64,000 nt of DNA from Taylorella asinigenitalis ATCC 700933 (GTDB lineage Bacteria > Pseudomonadota > Gammaproteobacteria > Burkholderiales > Burkholderiaceae_B). The notes beneath the pieces were generated by a model that saw only the letters and a list, made by a program, of their open reading frames with translations, did no database searches and was not told where the DNA came from. The DNA is taken from NCBI RefSeq assembly GCF_000687755.1, contig NZ_JHXN01000009.1, forward strand, positions 1 to 64,000. The letters run 5' to 3'. The translations under genes were made by a program, and so were the position numbers. Of the stretch, positions 36,083 through 45,854 are shown piece after piece; position 1 is the first letter of the stretch; each line of letters starts with the position of its first letter.

Positions 36083-37265
36083 TGTGAGGTTTACGGGGGC
36101 ATTGCCACCATTATCGATTTATATTCATATCCCTTGGTGTGTGCACAAATGCCCATATTGCGACTTTAATTCGCATGAAAGGCCCTCTGAAGGTATCCCA
36201 GAAGAGGCATTTCTGAGAGCTCTGGAAGAGGACCTTATCTACAATCTTCCGCATATTTGGGGACGCTCGATAATTTCCGTTTTTATAGGGGGTGGCACTC
36301 CTAGCTTGCTCTCAGTAGCCGCTATTGATCGCATTCTTCAAATACTTCGAAATTTACTTAATATTTCGAGCGATATTGAAATTACGATGGAAGCGAATCC
36401 TGCTACATTTGAGTCCGAGAAGTTTGCTTCGTATCGTTCTTCAGGGATAAATCGACTCTCAATCGGCGTGCAAAGCTTTAATAATGAGCATCTCAAGGCA
36501 CTTGGTCGCATTCACGATTCTGATGATGCTGTACGTTCGGCCGAGATTGCACATAAGCATTTTGAGAATTTTAATTTGGATTTGATGTATGCATTGCCAA
36601 ATCAGAGCGTAGAGAATAGTATCTCTGACTTGCAGATGGCTCTAAAGCTTGATTCGACGCACTTATCAATGTATCAACTTACTCTTGAGCCGAATACTGT
36701 TTTTGCAAAATTTCCGCCGCCCAGAATGCCCTCTGACGATGACATTATTAATATGGAAGAAGCATTGGTTGATATTGCAGATGCCCATGGATTCAAGCGA
36801 TACGAGGTATCAGCCTACGCAAAGCACGGGTGGCAATGCTCCCATAATCGCAACTATTGGGAATTTGGCGATTATTTGGGTATTGGTCCAGGTGCTCATA
36901 GCAAAATAAGTTTCCACGATAGGATTGTTCGTGAGGTGCGTGAGCGTCATCCGATGCGATGGATGGAGAAGGTATTGTCTGGCGAGAAGGGGGAGAAGGG
37001 GGAAAAGGGGGCTCAGATTATTGAGTCACGCTCTGTGGGTGTGCATGAACTTCCGTTTGAATTTATGCTTAATGCTCTGCGCTTACGGGAGGGTGTACCT
37101 ACGCATTATTTTGAGGAAAGATGTGGGGTGTCGATTGCGGTGTTATTGCCACTTTTAGAAGAGGCTGTAAAGAAGGGGCTTATGAGTGAATTGCCAACAG
37201 AATTACGGGCCACGGAATTGGGGTGGAATTATTTAAACAACCTACAAGAAATTTTTTTAATTTAA
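36063..37265 (+). CDS. hemW: HemW, radical SAM heme-binding protein
   Basis: HemW-type proteins resemble oxygen-independent coproporphyrinogen III oxidase but act as heme carriers. The 400-residue protein has the radical SAM cluster motif WCVHKCPYCDF (C26, C30, C33), GGGTPSLLS and the HemW-type C-terminal HemN domain. Near residues 306-317 there is a short tandem repeat GEKGEKGEKGA encoded by three G5 runs. It overlaps rdgB by 20 nt, a conserved neighbour. Confidence 0.92.
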   Translation: MKTISSNVRFTGALPPLSIYIHIPWCVHKCPYCDFNSHERPSEGIPEEAFLRALEEDLIYNLPHIWGRSIISVFIGGGTPSLLSVAAIDRILQILRNLLNISSDIEITMEANPATFESEKFASYRSSGINRLSIGVQSFNNEHLKALGRIHDSDDAVRSAEIAHKHFENFNLDLMYALPNQSVENSISDLQMALKLDSTHLSMYQLTLEPNTVFAKFPPPRMPSDDDIINMEEALVDIADAHGFKRYEVSAYAKHGWQCSHNRNYWEFGDYLGIGPGAHSKISFHDRIVREVRERHPMRWMEKVLSGEKGEKGEKGAQIIESRSVGVHELPFEFMLNALRLREGVPTHYFEERCGVSIAVLLPLLEEAVKKGLMSELPTELRATELGWNYLNNLQEIFLI

Positions 37266-37318
37266 TTGAATTGCTTTAAAAAAAATGAAACAATATGAGA
37301 TTATTCACGGAGAAGTGT

Positions 37319-38731
37319 ATGTTTTCTATAGAAGATATCCTAAATCTTATTAGCGAAAGGGAAGTGAAATTTGTTGATCTAAGGTTTACCGATACTCTAG
37401 GTCAGGAACACCATATCACTATCCCATCACATCAACTAGACGAAGATCGTTTTGAATCTGGTCAGCCATTTGACGGTTCATCGATTGCCGGATGGAAGGG
37501 GATTGAAGCTTCAGATATGTTGCTTATGCCCGACTCTAAGTCAGCTAGGATCGACCCATTTAGAGAAATCCCAACTTTAGTTATGACTTGCGATGTAGTT
37601 GACCCTACAAATCTTCAAGGATATGACCGCGATCCGCGTTCGATTGCAAGACGTGCAGAGCATTATTTGCAATCTTCGGGCATTGGAGATCAAGCTTATT
37701 TTGGACCTGAGCCTGAATTCTTTGTTTTTGATGGTGTGTCTTGGCATGATGATATGTATAACCGTTTCGTTAAGATTTCTTCTGAAGAAGCGGCCAGTTC
37801 TAGTGCTCTTGATATGGAGGGAAAAAACCCAGGACATAGACCTCGAATTAAGGGTGGTTATGTACCTGTTTCACCTATCGATTCTTTTAGCGATCTTCGC
37901 TCAGAGATGTGTACTGTTCTTGAAGAGCAGGGCGTGCCAGTCGAAATTCATCACCATGAAGTTGGAAATTCAGGGCAATTAGAGATTGGTACTAAATTTA
38001 GTACTCTTGTCCAAAGAGCTGACTGGAATCAAATCCTTAAATACACGGTAAAAAATGTTGCACACCTATACGGTAAAACAGCAACATTTATGCCTAAACC
38101 AATTGTTGGGGATAATGGCTCTGGTATGCATGTTCATCAATCCATTTGGAAAAATGGTGAAAATCTCTTCCACGGAAATGGATATAGTGGCTTATCAGAG
38201 ACTGCACTTTATTATATTGGCGGCATTATTAAGCATGCACGTGCTTTAAATGCTATTACTAATCCAGGTACAAATTCTTATAAACGCCTTGTACCTCATT
38301 TTGAAGCTCCAGTTAAACTTGCTTACTCAGCTCGTAACCGATCTGCTTCAATTCGTATTCCTTACTCAAGCAGTCCAAAAGGGCGTCGCATAGAAGCAAG
38401 ATTCCCAGATCCATTAGCAAATCCTTATTTAGCTTTTGCTGCACTTCTGATGGCTGGGCTTGATGGTATTCAAAACAAAATTCATCCAGGCGATCCAGCA
38501 GATAAGAATTTATATGATTTGCCACCTGAAGAAGATAAATTAGTACCTACAGTGGCGGCTTCATTAGAACAAGCTATTGAGGCACTAGATGCTGATCGAG
38601 AATTCTTAACTAAAGGCGGTGTCTTTAGTAATGAGATGATTGATGCCTATATAGGTTTAAAAGAGCAAGAAATCAATAGACTCAGAATGACTACTCATCC
38701 TGTTGAATTTGATCTTTATTACTCTTTATAA
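37319..38731 (+). CDS. glnA: Glutamine synthetase type I
   Basis: GlnA makes glutamine from glutamate, ammonia and ATP. From the ATG at 37319, which follows GGAGAAG, the protein has 470 residues. The signatures [38 protein letters not shown] and the adenylylation loop NLYDLPPEE (target tyrosine of GlnE) are present. The frame is open eight codons upstream but the ribosome site supports 37319. No sigma-54 element is visible in the 53-bp gap upstream. Confidence 0.97.
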   Translation: MFSIEDILNLISEREVKFVDLRFTDTLGQEHHITIPSHQLDEDRFESGQPFDGSSIAGWKGIEASDMLLMPDSKSARIDPFREIPTLVMTCDVVDPTNLQGYDRDPRSIARRAEHYLQSSGIGDQAYFGPEPEFFVFDGVSWHDDMYNRFVKISSEEAASSSALDMEGKNPGHRPRIKGGYVPVSPIDSFSDLRSEMCTVLEEQGVPVEIHHHEVGNSGQLEIGTKFSTLVQRADWNQILKYTVKNVAHLYGKTATFMPKPIVGDNGSGMHVHQSIWKNGENLFHGNGYSGLSETALYYIGGIIKHARALNAITNPGTNSYKRLVPHFEAPVKLAYSARNRSASIRIPYSSSPKGRRIEARFPDPLANPYLAFAALLMAGLDGIQNKIHPGDPADKNLYDLPPEEDKLVPTVAASLEQAIEALDADREFLTKGGVFSNEMIDAYIGLKEQEINRLRMTTHPVEFDLYYSL

Positions 38732-38733
38732 AT

Positions 38734-38758
38734 AAAGCCCCAAAAATTTGGGGCTTTT
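38734..38758. terminator. Bidirectional intrinsic terminator between glnA and fbpC
   Basis: An 11-bp perfect stem (AAAGCCCCAAA with TTTGGGGCTTT, two-base loop) lies between the convergent ends of glnA and fbpC. T-rich sequence follows in the glnA direction (CTTTTGG). Confidence 0.85.
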
Positions 38759-38760
38759 GG

Positions 38761-39546
38761 TTATCTGTCGTAGGCCTGAGCTACATCTTTGCGTATATAG
38801 CTTTTAATTTTTTCATCTGTGCTTTGAAGAAAAGATTCTGGTGTTCCCCATTGCACAAGTTTTCCATCATTAATAATGCCAATCTTATCTGCAAATGCAA
38901 AAGCTTCTACCTGATTATGGGTGACTAAAATTGCACTCATTCCTTGATCCTTAAGAATTTTCCTAACATCTAAGGCTAACTTTTCACGCGTATCCACATC
39001 AAGATTTGAAAATGGTTCATCAAGTAGTAATAGTTTTGGATTTGGAGCTAGTGCACGTGCCAATGCAACTCTTTGCTGTTGTCCACCACTAAGTTCATGA
39101 GGATAATTATCTTTATACTCAGAAAGACCAACCAAATTTAGCATATCTTTAGTAATTTCTTTGGATTCGCTTTTTGGTAGTTTGTATAAACCAAAAGAGA
39201 CATTTTTCTTTATATCTAGATGTGGAAATAATGCATAATCCTGAAACATCATTCCAATTTGACGTCTTTCAGGCGGGACCATCTCACCTTTGCGAGAAAA
39301 ACATTTTCCACCCACGTTTATTGAACCCTCGTAAACTGGCTCAAAGCCTGCGATGGAGCGTAAAACGGTGGTTTTCCCTCCACCTGAAGGGCCAAGTAAA
39401 CATGCAATTTCGCCTTCTTTTAGATCGAAGTTTAAATCGGAAACAATAATCTTAAATTTATTGTCCACTTCATAACCAAGTTTTAAATTGCGTACTTCAA
39501 GAAGTATTTGTGGGTTATTGAGATTTTTCATGATGATTAATGGCAT
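38761..39546 (-). CDS. fbpC: Ferric iron ABC transporter, ATP-binding protein
   Basis: The 261-residue ATPase has Walker A GPSGGGKT, the signature LSGGQQQRVALARAL, Walker B LLLLDEPFSNLD and the switch His in LVTHNQ. It energises import of periplasmic ferric iron bound to FbpA through FbpB. The start is ambiguous: 39546 (used here) or the ATG at 39531 five codons in; both overlap the end of fbpB. Confidence 0.92.
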   Translation of the reverse strand: MPLIIMKNLNNPQILLEVRNLKLGYEVDNKFKIIVSDLNFDLKEGEIACLLGPSGGGKTTVLRSIAGFEPVYEGSINVGGKCFSRKGEMVPPERRQIGMMFQDYALFPHLDIKKNVSFGLYKLPKSESKEITKDMLNLVGLSEYKDNYPHELSGGQQQRVALARALAPNPKLLLLDEPFSNLDVDTREKLALDVRKILKDQGMSAILVTHNQVEAFAFADKIGIINDGKLVQWGTPESFLQSTDEKIKSYIRKDVAQAYDR

Positions 39547-41230
39547 GCCTCAATTGAGTGCGTGCTAAAAAAATAACAGGCATTATGCCTACTAAAACAA
39601 TTAAAAGAGCTGCAATTGCACCTTCTTCATAAGTCTCACGTGCAGCTTCTGCGTAAAGCCATGTTGAGAGAGTTTCAAAACTCAAAGGTCTAAGTAGAAG
39701 TGTGGCTGATAGTTCTTTCATAGAATCTACAAAAACTAGTAATGCAGCAGCCCCTAAAGCTGGTTTAAGGAGCGGTAAATGAATTTTCATAAAGGTTTTA
39801 CCTTGTTTAACTCCTAGGGATTTAGCAGCATCATCAAGTGAGAGCGGAATTCTAGAAAGCCCTGCTTCCAATGCCCCAGTACTAACAGATAAAAAGCGAA
39901 TGACATAAATAATCACAAGGCCAGCAATACTACCTGTTATATATAGTTGAGGTGGGGCGTTAAGCAAAAATTCCATAACTGAACTTATATAGTTATCAAT
40001 ATGCCCTAAGGGGTATATGAGGCCTATTGAAATAACTGAAGCAGGTACAGCATAACCAATAGTTGCTAATCTAACTAAAATTTTCCCAAATTTATATCTT
40101 GGATTTCTGACCACCCATGCAATTATCAAACCTAGCAAAACAGTAATAACTGTAGCGATTGTTGCTAACATAAAAGTATTAAATGTTGCATCAAACAGAT
40201 CAGAGGACACATGACCATAATTATCAATCCGTATATATGATTCGTAAATTAAATAGGATGCAGGAAAGAAAAATCCTACGAATATAGGCAACCACCCAAA
40301 TATTATGGCTAAGGTTGCACGAATTCCTTTCAGTCTAACAGGCTCAATCGGCTTTAATTTTTGAGTGTTTGAATAACGTTCACGATTTCTACTAATTCTC
40401 TCTAAATACAATAAAACGGTTACTACAGCGAGCATAAGCATAGCAATTTGAGCAGCCGATTGCATATTGTGTTTAGTAGTCCACTCCGTATAAATTGATA
40501 CAGTCATGGTCTGAATTCCTAAAAACTCCGATGCACCAATATCATTCAGAGTTTCAAGCAATGCCAAGCTTATTCCGACAGCGATGGCTGGTCGTGCCAT
40601 TGGAATCATGACACGAATGAATGCTTTGGATGGTGTACATCCTAGTGTTCGAGCAGCTTCAATCAAATTTGCTGATTGGCTCATAAACATTACTCTTACG
40701 CTTAGGTAAACATATGAATAAAGCGATAGACCTAAGACAATAACAGCTCCGAATATGCCCATATCACGCACATCTGGGAGCCTAAATTCTCTTGGAGAGG
40801 CATATCCTAAAATTTCTCTTATAGTGCTTTGAATTGGACCAAGTGCATGAGTTAAATCTAAGTATGCAAATGCCATAATATAAGACGGTACTGATAGTGG
40901 CAATAACATAGCCCACACTAATACACCTCTTGTTGGAAATGCAAATGCTGTTGTAAGCCAAGCAGCTCCCGTCCCTACAGCCCCTACAAAAATTGCTACT
41001 CCTATTAAAAGAGCCACAGTATTAAAAGCTGTATTTGGCAATGAATACCGCAATAAATGAGACCAATTATTAAAGTCGCCGAACAGCGCAATCAGTAGTA
41101 GTGTGACAATAGGCAATAAAACCACTGCGGTTATACCATACGCAACCCATGTCCACTTTAAATGATAATTATTTCTTTTTAACTTCGGCATTTCGTAAGT
41201 ATACAAAAAACAAAGGGATGATAGATTCAT
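39515..41230 (-). CDS. fbpB: Ferric iron ABC transporter, fused permease
   Basis: The 571-residue permease contains two inner-membrane modules, each with an EAA-type cytoplasmic loop (EAARTLGCTPSKAFIRVMIPMARP; DDAAKSLGVKQGKTFMKIHLPLLKP), separated by a large hydrophobic core. This fused two-domain form is typical of FbpB/SfuB. The start could be 41230, or 41191 (MPKLKRNN) which lacks a ribosome site. It lies 28 nt after fbpA. Confidence 0.93.
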   Translation of the reverse strand: MNLSSLCFLYTYEMPKLKRNNYHLKWTWVAYGITAVVLLPIVTLLLIALFGDFNNWSHLLRYSLPNTAFNTVALLIGVAIFVGAVGTGAAWLTTAFAFPTRGVLVWAMLLPLSVPSYIMAFAYLDLTHALGPIQSTIREILGYASPREFRLPDVRDMGIFGAVIVLGLSLYSYVYLSVRVMFMSQSANLIEAARTLGCTPSKAFIRVMIPMARPAIAVGISLALLETLNDIGASEFLGIQTMTVSIYTEWTTKHNMQSAAQIAMLMLAVVTVLLYLERISRNRERYSNTQKLKPIEPVRLKGIRATLAIIFGWLPIFVGFFFPASYLIYESYIRIDNYGHVSSDLFDATFNTFMLATIATVITVLLGLIIAWVVRNPRYKFGKILVRLATIGYAVPASVISIGLIYPLGHIDNYISSVMEFLLNAPPQLYITGSIAGLVIIYVIRFLSVSTGALEAGLSRIPLSLDDAAKSLGVKQGKTFMKIHLPLLKPALGAAALLVFVDSMKELSATLLLRPLSFETLSTWLYAEAARETYEEGAIAALLIVLVGIMPVIFLARTQLRHAINHHEKSQ

Positions 41231-41258
41231 CCCTCTGTTATTGGAGTCATATTCCTAA

Positions 41259-42272
41259 TTAGTTATCAAAACCAATTTTTTCAACTATTTCAGTAGCTGT
41301 TTTTCGGTGTTTAGGTACCTCTATTAGTGGCAATGAATCCGCTTTAAATTCTCCAAATGCGGCAATAATAGGGTCAGGTGCTACACCAGCTCGAATTGGA
41401 TGCTCAAAGTTTACTTTTGCATACATTTCTTGAGCATTAGGTCCTACTAAGTATTCAAGCAATTTGACTGCATTTTCTTTGTTTGGTGCATATTTTGCTA
41501 CAGCTGCACCTGAAATATTTGCGTGTGTACCGCCTGTTTTCTTAAATGTAGGTTTAATAACTTTAATAGCTTCAGCCCATTCTTTTTGTCTAGGGTCAGC
41601 ATGCATTTTCCCTACATAGTAAGAATTAGCAAATCCTAAATCGCAAATTCCGCCTAGAATATCGCGTGCAACATTACGGTCACCGCCGGTAGCTTTACGT
41701 GCCAGATTGTTTTTAACGCCTTTTAAGAATTCCTCTGTTGCTTCTACACCGTTATGAGCAATCATTGCTCCAAATAGTGTTGCATTATATGGGTGTTTAC
41801 CAGAGCGTATGCATACACGACCTTTGTATTTAGGATCAGCTAAATCTTCATAGTTAAAGGTCTCTAGAGGCATATCTTTGCTTACGTAAAGAACACGATA
41901 TCTTAAAGATAGGGCAAACCAATGGTTGTTAGGGTCACGATATTGTGCTGGAATAATATCTGTAAGCACTTTTGAATCAACTGCTTGAGTTAGACCGCGA
42001 TCAACTATATTTGTTAGTTGTGAAATATCCACAACCATTAATAAGTCAGCTGGAGATTTATCGCCTTCACTCTCTACGCGTTCAGCCAAACCGTCTTTTA
42101 CGAAAACAGTTTCGGCTTTAATGCCTGTATCTTTTTCGAACGCTTCAAGAATTGGTTTTAAAAGACCTGGTTCACGGGTTGTGTATACATTTACTACTTC
42201 ATTAGCTTGAGCAGCAGAAGCACCTAGTAAAACAGCTAATACTAATGGTTTAAGAAAATTCTTAATATTCAT
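41259..42272 (-). CDS. fbpA: Ferric iron-binding periplasmic protein
   Basis: FbpA captures ferric iron in the periplasm. From the ATG at 42272 the protein has a signal peptide (MNIKNFLKPLVLAVLLGASA, cleavage after AQA) and a mature domain starting NEVVNVYTTREPG. The two adjacent tyrosines that bind iron are in LGFANSYYVGKM. The frame is open 15 codons further upstream but the signal peptide start is at 42272. A Fur-like site lies about 24 bp upstream. First gene of fbpABC. Confidence 0.93.
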   Translation of the reverse strand: MNIKNFLKPLVLAVLLGASAAQANEVVNVYTTREPGLLKPILEAFEKDTGIKAETVFVKDGLAERVESEGDKSPADLLMVVDISQLTNIVDRGLTQAVDSKVLTDIIPAQYRDPNNHWFALSLRYRVLYVSKDMPLETFNYEDLADPKYKGRVCIRSGKHPYNATLFGAMIAHNGVEATEEFLKGVKNNLARKATGGDRNVARDILGGICDLGFANSYYVGKMHADPRQKEWAEAIKVIKPTFKKTGGTHANISGAAVAKYAPNKENAVKLLEYLVGPNAQEMYAKVNFEHPIRAGVAPDPIIAAFGEFKADSLPLIEVPKHRKTATEIVEKIGFDN

Positions 42273-42295
42273 ATTTAATATACCTTTTTTGTAAA

Positions 42296-42310
42296 TAAGA
42301 ATCATTTTCA
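42296..42310 (-). promoter_or_regulatory. Candidate Fur box upstream of fbpA
   Basis: On the minus strand TGAAAATGATTCTTA matches the 7-1-7 Fur consensus TGATAATNATTATCA at 11 of 14 specified positions. It lies just upstream of fbpA, an iron-uptake gene, so iron-dependent repression is likely. Confidence 0.55.
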
Positions 42311-42415
42311 ATCGCAATAATAATTAGTTTTATGAGATATGTCAATTTATTATTTAAAAATATTAAATTAATGCACCATTCATATAAAATTATGTAATTG
42401 CCAAAGAGGTTATTC

Positions 42416-42802
42416 ATGGAAAAGTTAACTATCAAATCATCGAATGCCCCAGAAGCATTGGGCCCCTATTCCCAAGGAGTCCTAGTGAATTCTGGTAAAA
42501 CACTATACTTGTCTGGTCAAATTGGTTTAGACCCTAAAAGCAATGAACTTGTATCAGTTGATACATCTGAGCAGGCTCAACAAGTGTTTCAAAATATAAA
42601 AGCTGTACTTCAAGAAGCTGGCTGCGGATTTGAAAATGTGGTGAAACTTACTATTTTCCTTACAGATTTATCTAAGTTTTCAGAGGTTAACGAAATTATG
42701 AAAACTTATTTTAAGGAACCATTTCCAGCACGTTCTACAGTAGAAATTAAATCCCTACCTAAGAATGCTCAGATCGAGATAGAGGCTATAGCAGTTTTTT
42801 AA
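42416..42802 (+). CDS. RidA family reactive intermediate deaminase
   Basis: RidA hydrolyses reactive enamine/imine intermediates made by PLP enzymes. The 128-residue protein has SSNAPEALGPYSQGV at the N-terminus and PARSTVEIKSLPKNAQIEIEAIA, which includes the substrate-carboxylate arginine. The ATG at 42416 follows AGAGGT and is preferred to the TTG at 42398. It precedes recG by 3 nt. Confidence 0.93.
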   Translation: MEKLTIKSSNAPEALGPYSQGVLVNSGKTLYLSGQIGLDPKSNELVSVDTSEQAQQVFQNIKAVLQEAGCGFENVVKLTIFLTDLSKFSEVNEIMKTYFKEPFPARSTVEIKSLPKNAQIEIEAIAVF

Positions 42803-42805
42803 TCT

Positions 42806-44848
42806 ATGGTTAGACCTTCAAAATCACTCATAGATGAAAAGATTAAATCTCTAGGTCTATTAAGACCTATTGATTTTGCTTTGCATATTCCTTTGAGATA
42901 TGAAGATGAAACCAAGATTTATAAAGTTTTTCAAGCGCAAACTGATGCGATGATGCAGTTTGAAGGTCAAATACATAATGCGGAAGTTACTTATGCTCCT
43001 AGAAAGTCCCTAAATGCTGTTCTAGATGATGGAACTGGACTTCTAAAACTTAGATGGCTTAATTTTTATCCTAACCAAGTTAAATTTTTGGAGACTTCTC
43101 CTAAAGTTAGAGTTAGAGGACCAGTGAAGGGCAATGATAGGTGGGGTTTTACGATTACCCATCCAAAAATTGGAAAAGTCACGGATCCATTGCCACAGAC
43201 ACTTACTCCAATTTATCCTAGTACAGCGGGCCTAACACAAGACGTTTTACGCAGAAAAATTAGAGACGTGATTTTGCATATGGATTCCGTAGATGGGCTT
43301 AAGGATACATTGCCACAGGAAATCCTTACTAAATATTCTCTTCCATCATTTAAAGAGACTATTTTTACTTTGCATAATCCAAAAATCCAAGATGCTCTGG
43401 CCTTAGAAAATAAAACGCATCCAGCTTGGCTACGACTGGTTTTTGATGAACTTTTAGCTCAGCAATTAACTCTTCAAATTGCACGTGAGAAAAGAGAACA
43501 ACTAAAGGCTATTGCTCTTGTTTTAGATGATACGTCTCTGTATGAGGGGGTTTTACGTGAATTTTCTTTAAAACTAACCAGTGCACAGATTAGAGTTTTG
43601 GAAGAAATCAAGGAAGATTTAAAAAAATCTAAGCCTATGAATCGACTTTTACAGGGGGATGTTGGAAGCGGTAAAACTATTGTGGCAGCATTGGCAGCTT
43701 CTCTTGTGATATCAAATGGTTATCAAGTTGCGATAATGGCTCCCACTGAAATTCTTGCAGAACAACATTACTTAAAACTAAGTAAATGGTTTGAGCCCTT
43801 AGGAATAAGTGTTACAAAGCTATATGGTAGTTTAAAGGCTAAGGAGAAAAAAGAGGTCTATAAGTCTATAACTAATTCAAGTGCAAAATTAGTTGTGGGT
43901 ACGCAAGCTTTAATTCAGGATACTGTTGATTTTGCAAATCTTGGATTGTTGATTGTAGATGAGCAACATAGATTTGGTGTGATGCAGAGACTGACGCTTA
44001 ATAAAAAAGGTGAATCGGGTGAATTAGTTCCTCATCAACTAAGTATGAGTGCTACTCCTATTCCACGAACATTAGCGATGTCTTATCTTGCTGATATTGA
44101 TGTGTCTACTATAGATGAATTACCTCCTGGCAGAACACCAATTGTGACTAAATTAGTGAAAATCGAGAGAAGAGAAGAAATTCTCTCATTCTTAATTTCT
44201 CAATGTAAGAAAGGTCATCAAGCTTACTGGGTTTGTCCTTTAGTAGAAGAGAGTGAAGCTTTGCAACTTCAAACAGCAGTAGACACATATGATTGGATTA
44301 AGGGTTTATTGCCAGATTTAAAAGCTGGGCTGGTTCATGGAAAACTTAAGCCACAAGAAAAAAATGAGATTATGGAGAAGTTTAAAAAAAATGAACTCCA
44401 AATACTTGTGGCTACTACAGTTATTGAAGTTGGGGTCGATGTGCCTAATGCCTCAATTATGGTTATCGAACATGCAGAAAGATTCGGCTTAGCACAATTG
44501 CATCAACTTCGGGGTCGTGTTGGAAGAGGTTGTAACTCCTCGATTTGCATTTTGATGTATCAGGAACCATTGACGGCCGTAGGGAAAGAGAGAATTCGTG
44601 CTATGTTTGAGACTACCGACGGTTTTGAAATAGCAAAAAGAGATTTGCGAATTCGAGGGCCGGGAGAGATTTTGGGTCAAAAGCAATCAGGTATAGCAAT
44701 GCTAAAGTTCGCACATATTGAGATTGATTATGAAACCTTAAGCATTGCCAGAGAAGAAGCAAAAAAATTTATTAAAAATTATCCAGATTTAATTAAAGCG
44801 CATATAGAAAGATGGACGTTCGGCAGAGACGAACTTCTAAGAACTTAA
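42806..44848 (+). CDS. recG: ATP-dependent DNA helicase RecG
   Basis: RecG reverses stalled forks and migrates branched DNA. The 680-residue protein has an N-terminal wedge/OB domain, Walker A GDVGSGKTIVA, the DEQH box LIVDEQHRFGV, SATPIPRTLAM and the helicase C-terminal TTVIEVGVDVPNA and QLRGRVGRG. Length is normal. Its stop is 13 nt before oxyR, an order also seen in other proteobacteria. Confidence 0.96.
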   Translation: MVRPSKSLIDEKIKSLGLLRPIDFALHIPLRYEDETKIYKVFQAQTDAMMQFEGQIHNAEVTYAPRKSLNAVLDDGTGLLKLRWLNFYPNQVKFLETSPKVRVRGPVKGNDRWGFTITHPKIGKVTDPLPQTLTPIYPSTAGLTQDVLRRKIRDVILHMDSVDGLKDTLPQEILTKYSLPSFKETIFTLHNPKIQDALALENKTHPAWLRLVFDELLAQQLTLQIAREKREQLKAIALVLDDTSLYEGVLREFSLKLTSAQIRVLEEIKEDLKKSKPMNRLLQGDVGSGKTIVAALAASLVISNGYQVAIMAPTEILAEQHYLKLSKWFEPLGISVTKLYGSLKAKEKKEVYKSITNSSAKLVVGTQALIQDTVDFANLGLLIVDEQHRFGVMQRLTLNKKGESGELVPHQLSMSATPIPRTLAMSYLADIDVSTIDELPPGRTPIVTKLVKIERREEILSFLISQCKKGHQAYWVCPLVEESEALQLQTAVDTYDWIKGLLPDLKAGLVHGKLKPQEKNEIMEKFKKNELQILVATTVIEVGVDVPNASIMVIEHAERFGLAQLHQLRGRVGRGCNSSICILMYQEPLTAVGKERIRAMFETTDGFEIAKRDLRIRGPGEILGQKQSGIAMLKFAHIEIDYETLSIAREEAKKFIKNYPDLIKAHIERWTFGRDELLRT

Positions 44849-44861
44849 TAGGAGAACCTCT

Positions 44862-45806
44862 ATGAAATTGATGGAATTAAAGTATGTTTTGGCCGTATAT
44901 AAGGCCAAGCATTATGCTCGAGCGGCGGAGTCGATGAATGTAAGCCAACCGACTCTATCAGTTGCTATAAAAAAACTTGAGAACGAACTCAATGTTGTTA
45001 TTTTTGAGCGCGGAAGTGGAGAGGTTACCACAACTCCTATTGGTCAAAGAATTGTCGATCAGGCTCAAAGAGTAATCGAAGCCACAGAGGATATTTATGA
45101 TACGGCCAGAAGAGGCCAGGACCCACTGACTGGGCCACTTAGATTAGGCATTATTTATACAGTGGCTCCATACATTATTCCGAAGTTAGTCGGAAATCTT
45201 CGTACCATAGCACCTCAAATGCCACTTATTTTGCATGAGCACTTTACGACAGACTTATTTGATAAGTTAAAAACAAATGAAATTGACTGTGCAATAATGG
45301 CTATAACTCAGCCTATTGAGGAATCTCAATTTGAATATTTGCCTCTTTACAAAGAAGATTTTGTCTTAGCTGTAAATACTAATCATCCGTGGGCTTCAAA
45401 AGAAAGCATCTCTATACAAGATGTTCAAAGAGAGACTATGCTCTTACTAGGGGCTGGACATTGTTTGCGCGATCAAATAATTAAATCACTTCCAGAAGCT
45501 AATTATTCTAATCCCAAAGAAAGAGCCCTAAGGTCGTTTGAAGGGTCCTCTCTACACACGATATTGCACATGGTCTCTGCTGGGCTTGGAATTACCCTAA
45601 TACCAAATAGTGCAGTGCAAGAAGGCCGTCATGTGGTGAATATTAAGTTTGTAAAACTGCTAGAGACAACCACAAATCGTGAAGTTGGTATTGTGTTTAG
45701 AAAAACTTTTCCAAGAACAAAATCAATTGATGCGGTTGTCGAGGCTCTTAGAACTAGTTCTATAAAGGGTATCGAATTTATCGAGAAATCAAAATATGAA
45801 AGATAA
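44862..45806 (+). CDS. oxyR: OxyR-type LysR regulator without the resolving cysteine
   Basis: The 314-residue protein has an N-terminal LysR helix-turn-helix (YARAAESMNVSQPTLSVAIKKLE) and an OxyR-type ligand domain. The peroxide-reactive cysteine is C201 in GAGHCLRDQ. In E. coli the partner C208 lies nine residues after C199; here that position is Leu210 (codon CTT). The residue around it (IIKSLPEANY) is otherwise aligned with the family. The recG neighbour supports OxyR identity. It may sense peroxide by sulfenic acid or use another cysteine (C143 is present). Confidence 0.88.
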   Translation: MKLMELKYVLAVYKAKHYARAAESMNVSQPTLSVAIKKLENELNVVIFERGSGEVTTTPIGQRIVDQAQRVIEATEDIYDTARRGQDPLTGPLRLGIIYTVAPYIIPKLVGNLRTIAPQMPLILHEHFTTDLFDKLKTNEIDCAIMAITQPIEESQFEYLPLYKEDFVLAVNTNHPWASKESISIQDVQRETMLLLGAGHCLRDQIIKSLPEANYSNPKERALRSFEGSSLHTILHMVSAGLGITLIPNSAVQEGRHVVNIKFVKLLETTTNREVGIVFRKTFPRTKSIDAVVEALRTSSIKGIEFIEKSKYER

Positions 45807-45814
45807 TTTTATAG

Positions 45815-45854
45815 CACAAGATAAATTAGTTCTCAATGACTGCTTTATCTTGTG
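45815..45854. terminator. Inverted repeat between convergent oxyR and DUF192 gene
   Basis: CACAAGATAAA (45815-45825) and TTTATCTTGTG (45844-45854) are perfect 11-bp arms separated by 18 nt. There is no clear T-run and the right arm lies in the end of the DUF192 gene. It may act as a weak two-way terminator. Confidence 0.4.

Noticed and set aside
37266-37318. Sigma-54 promoter for glnA
   Set aside because: No GG-N10-GC pattern of the -24/-12 type in the short upstream gap.
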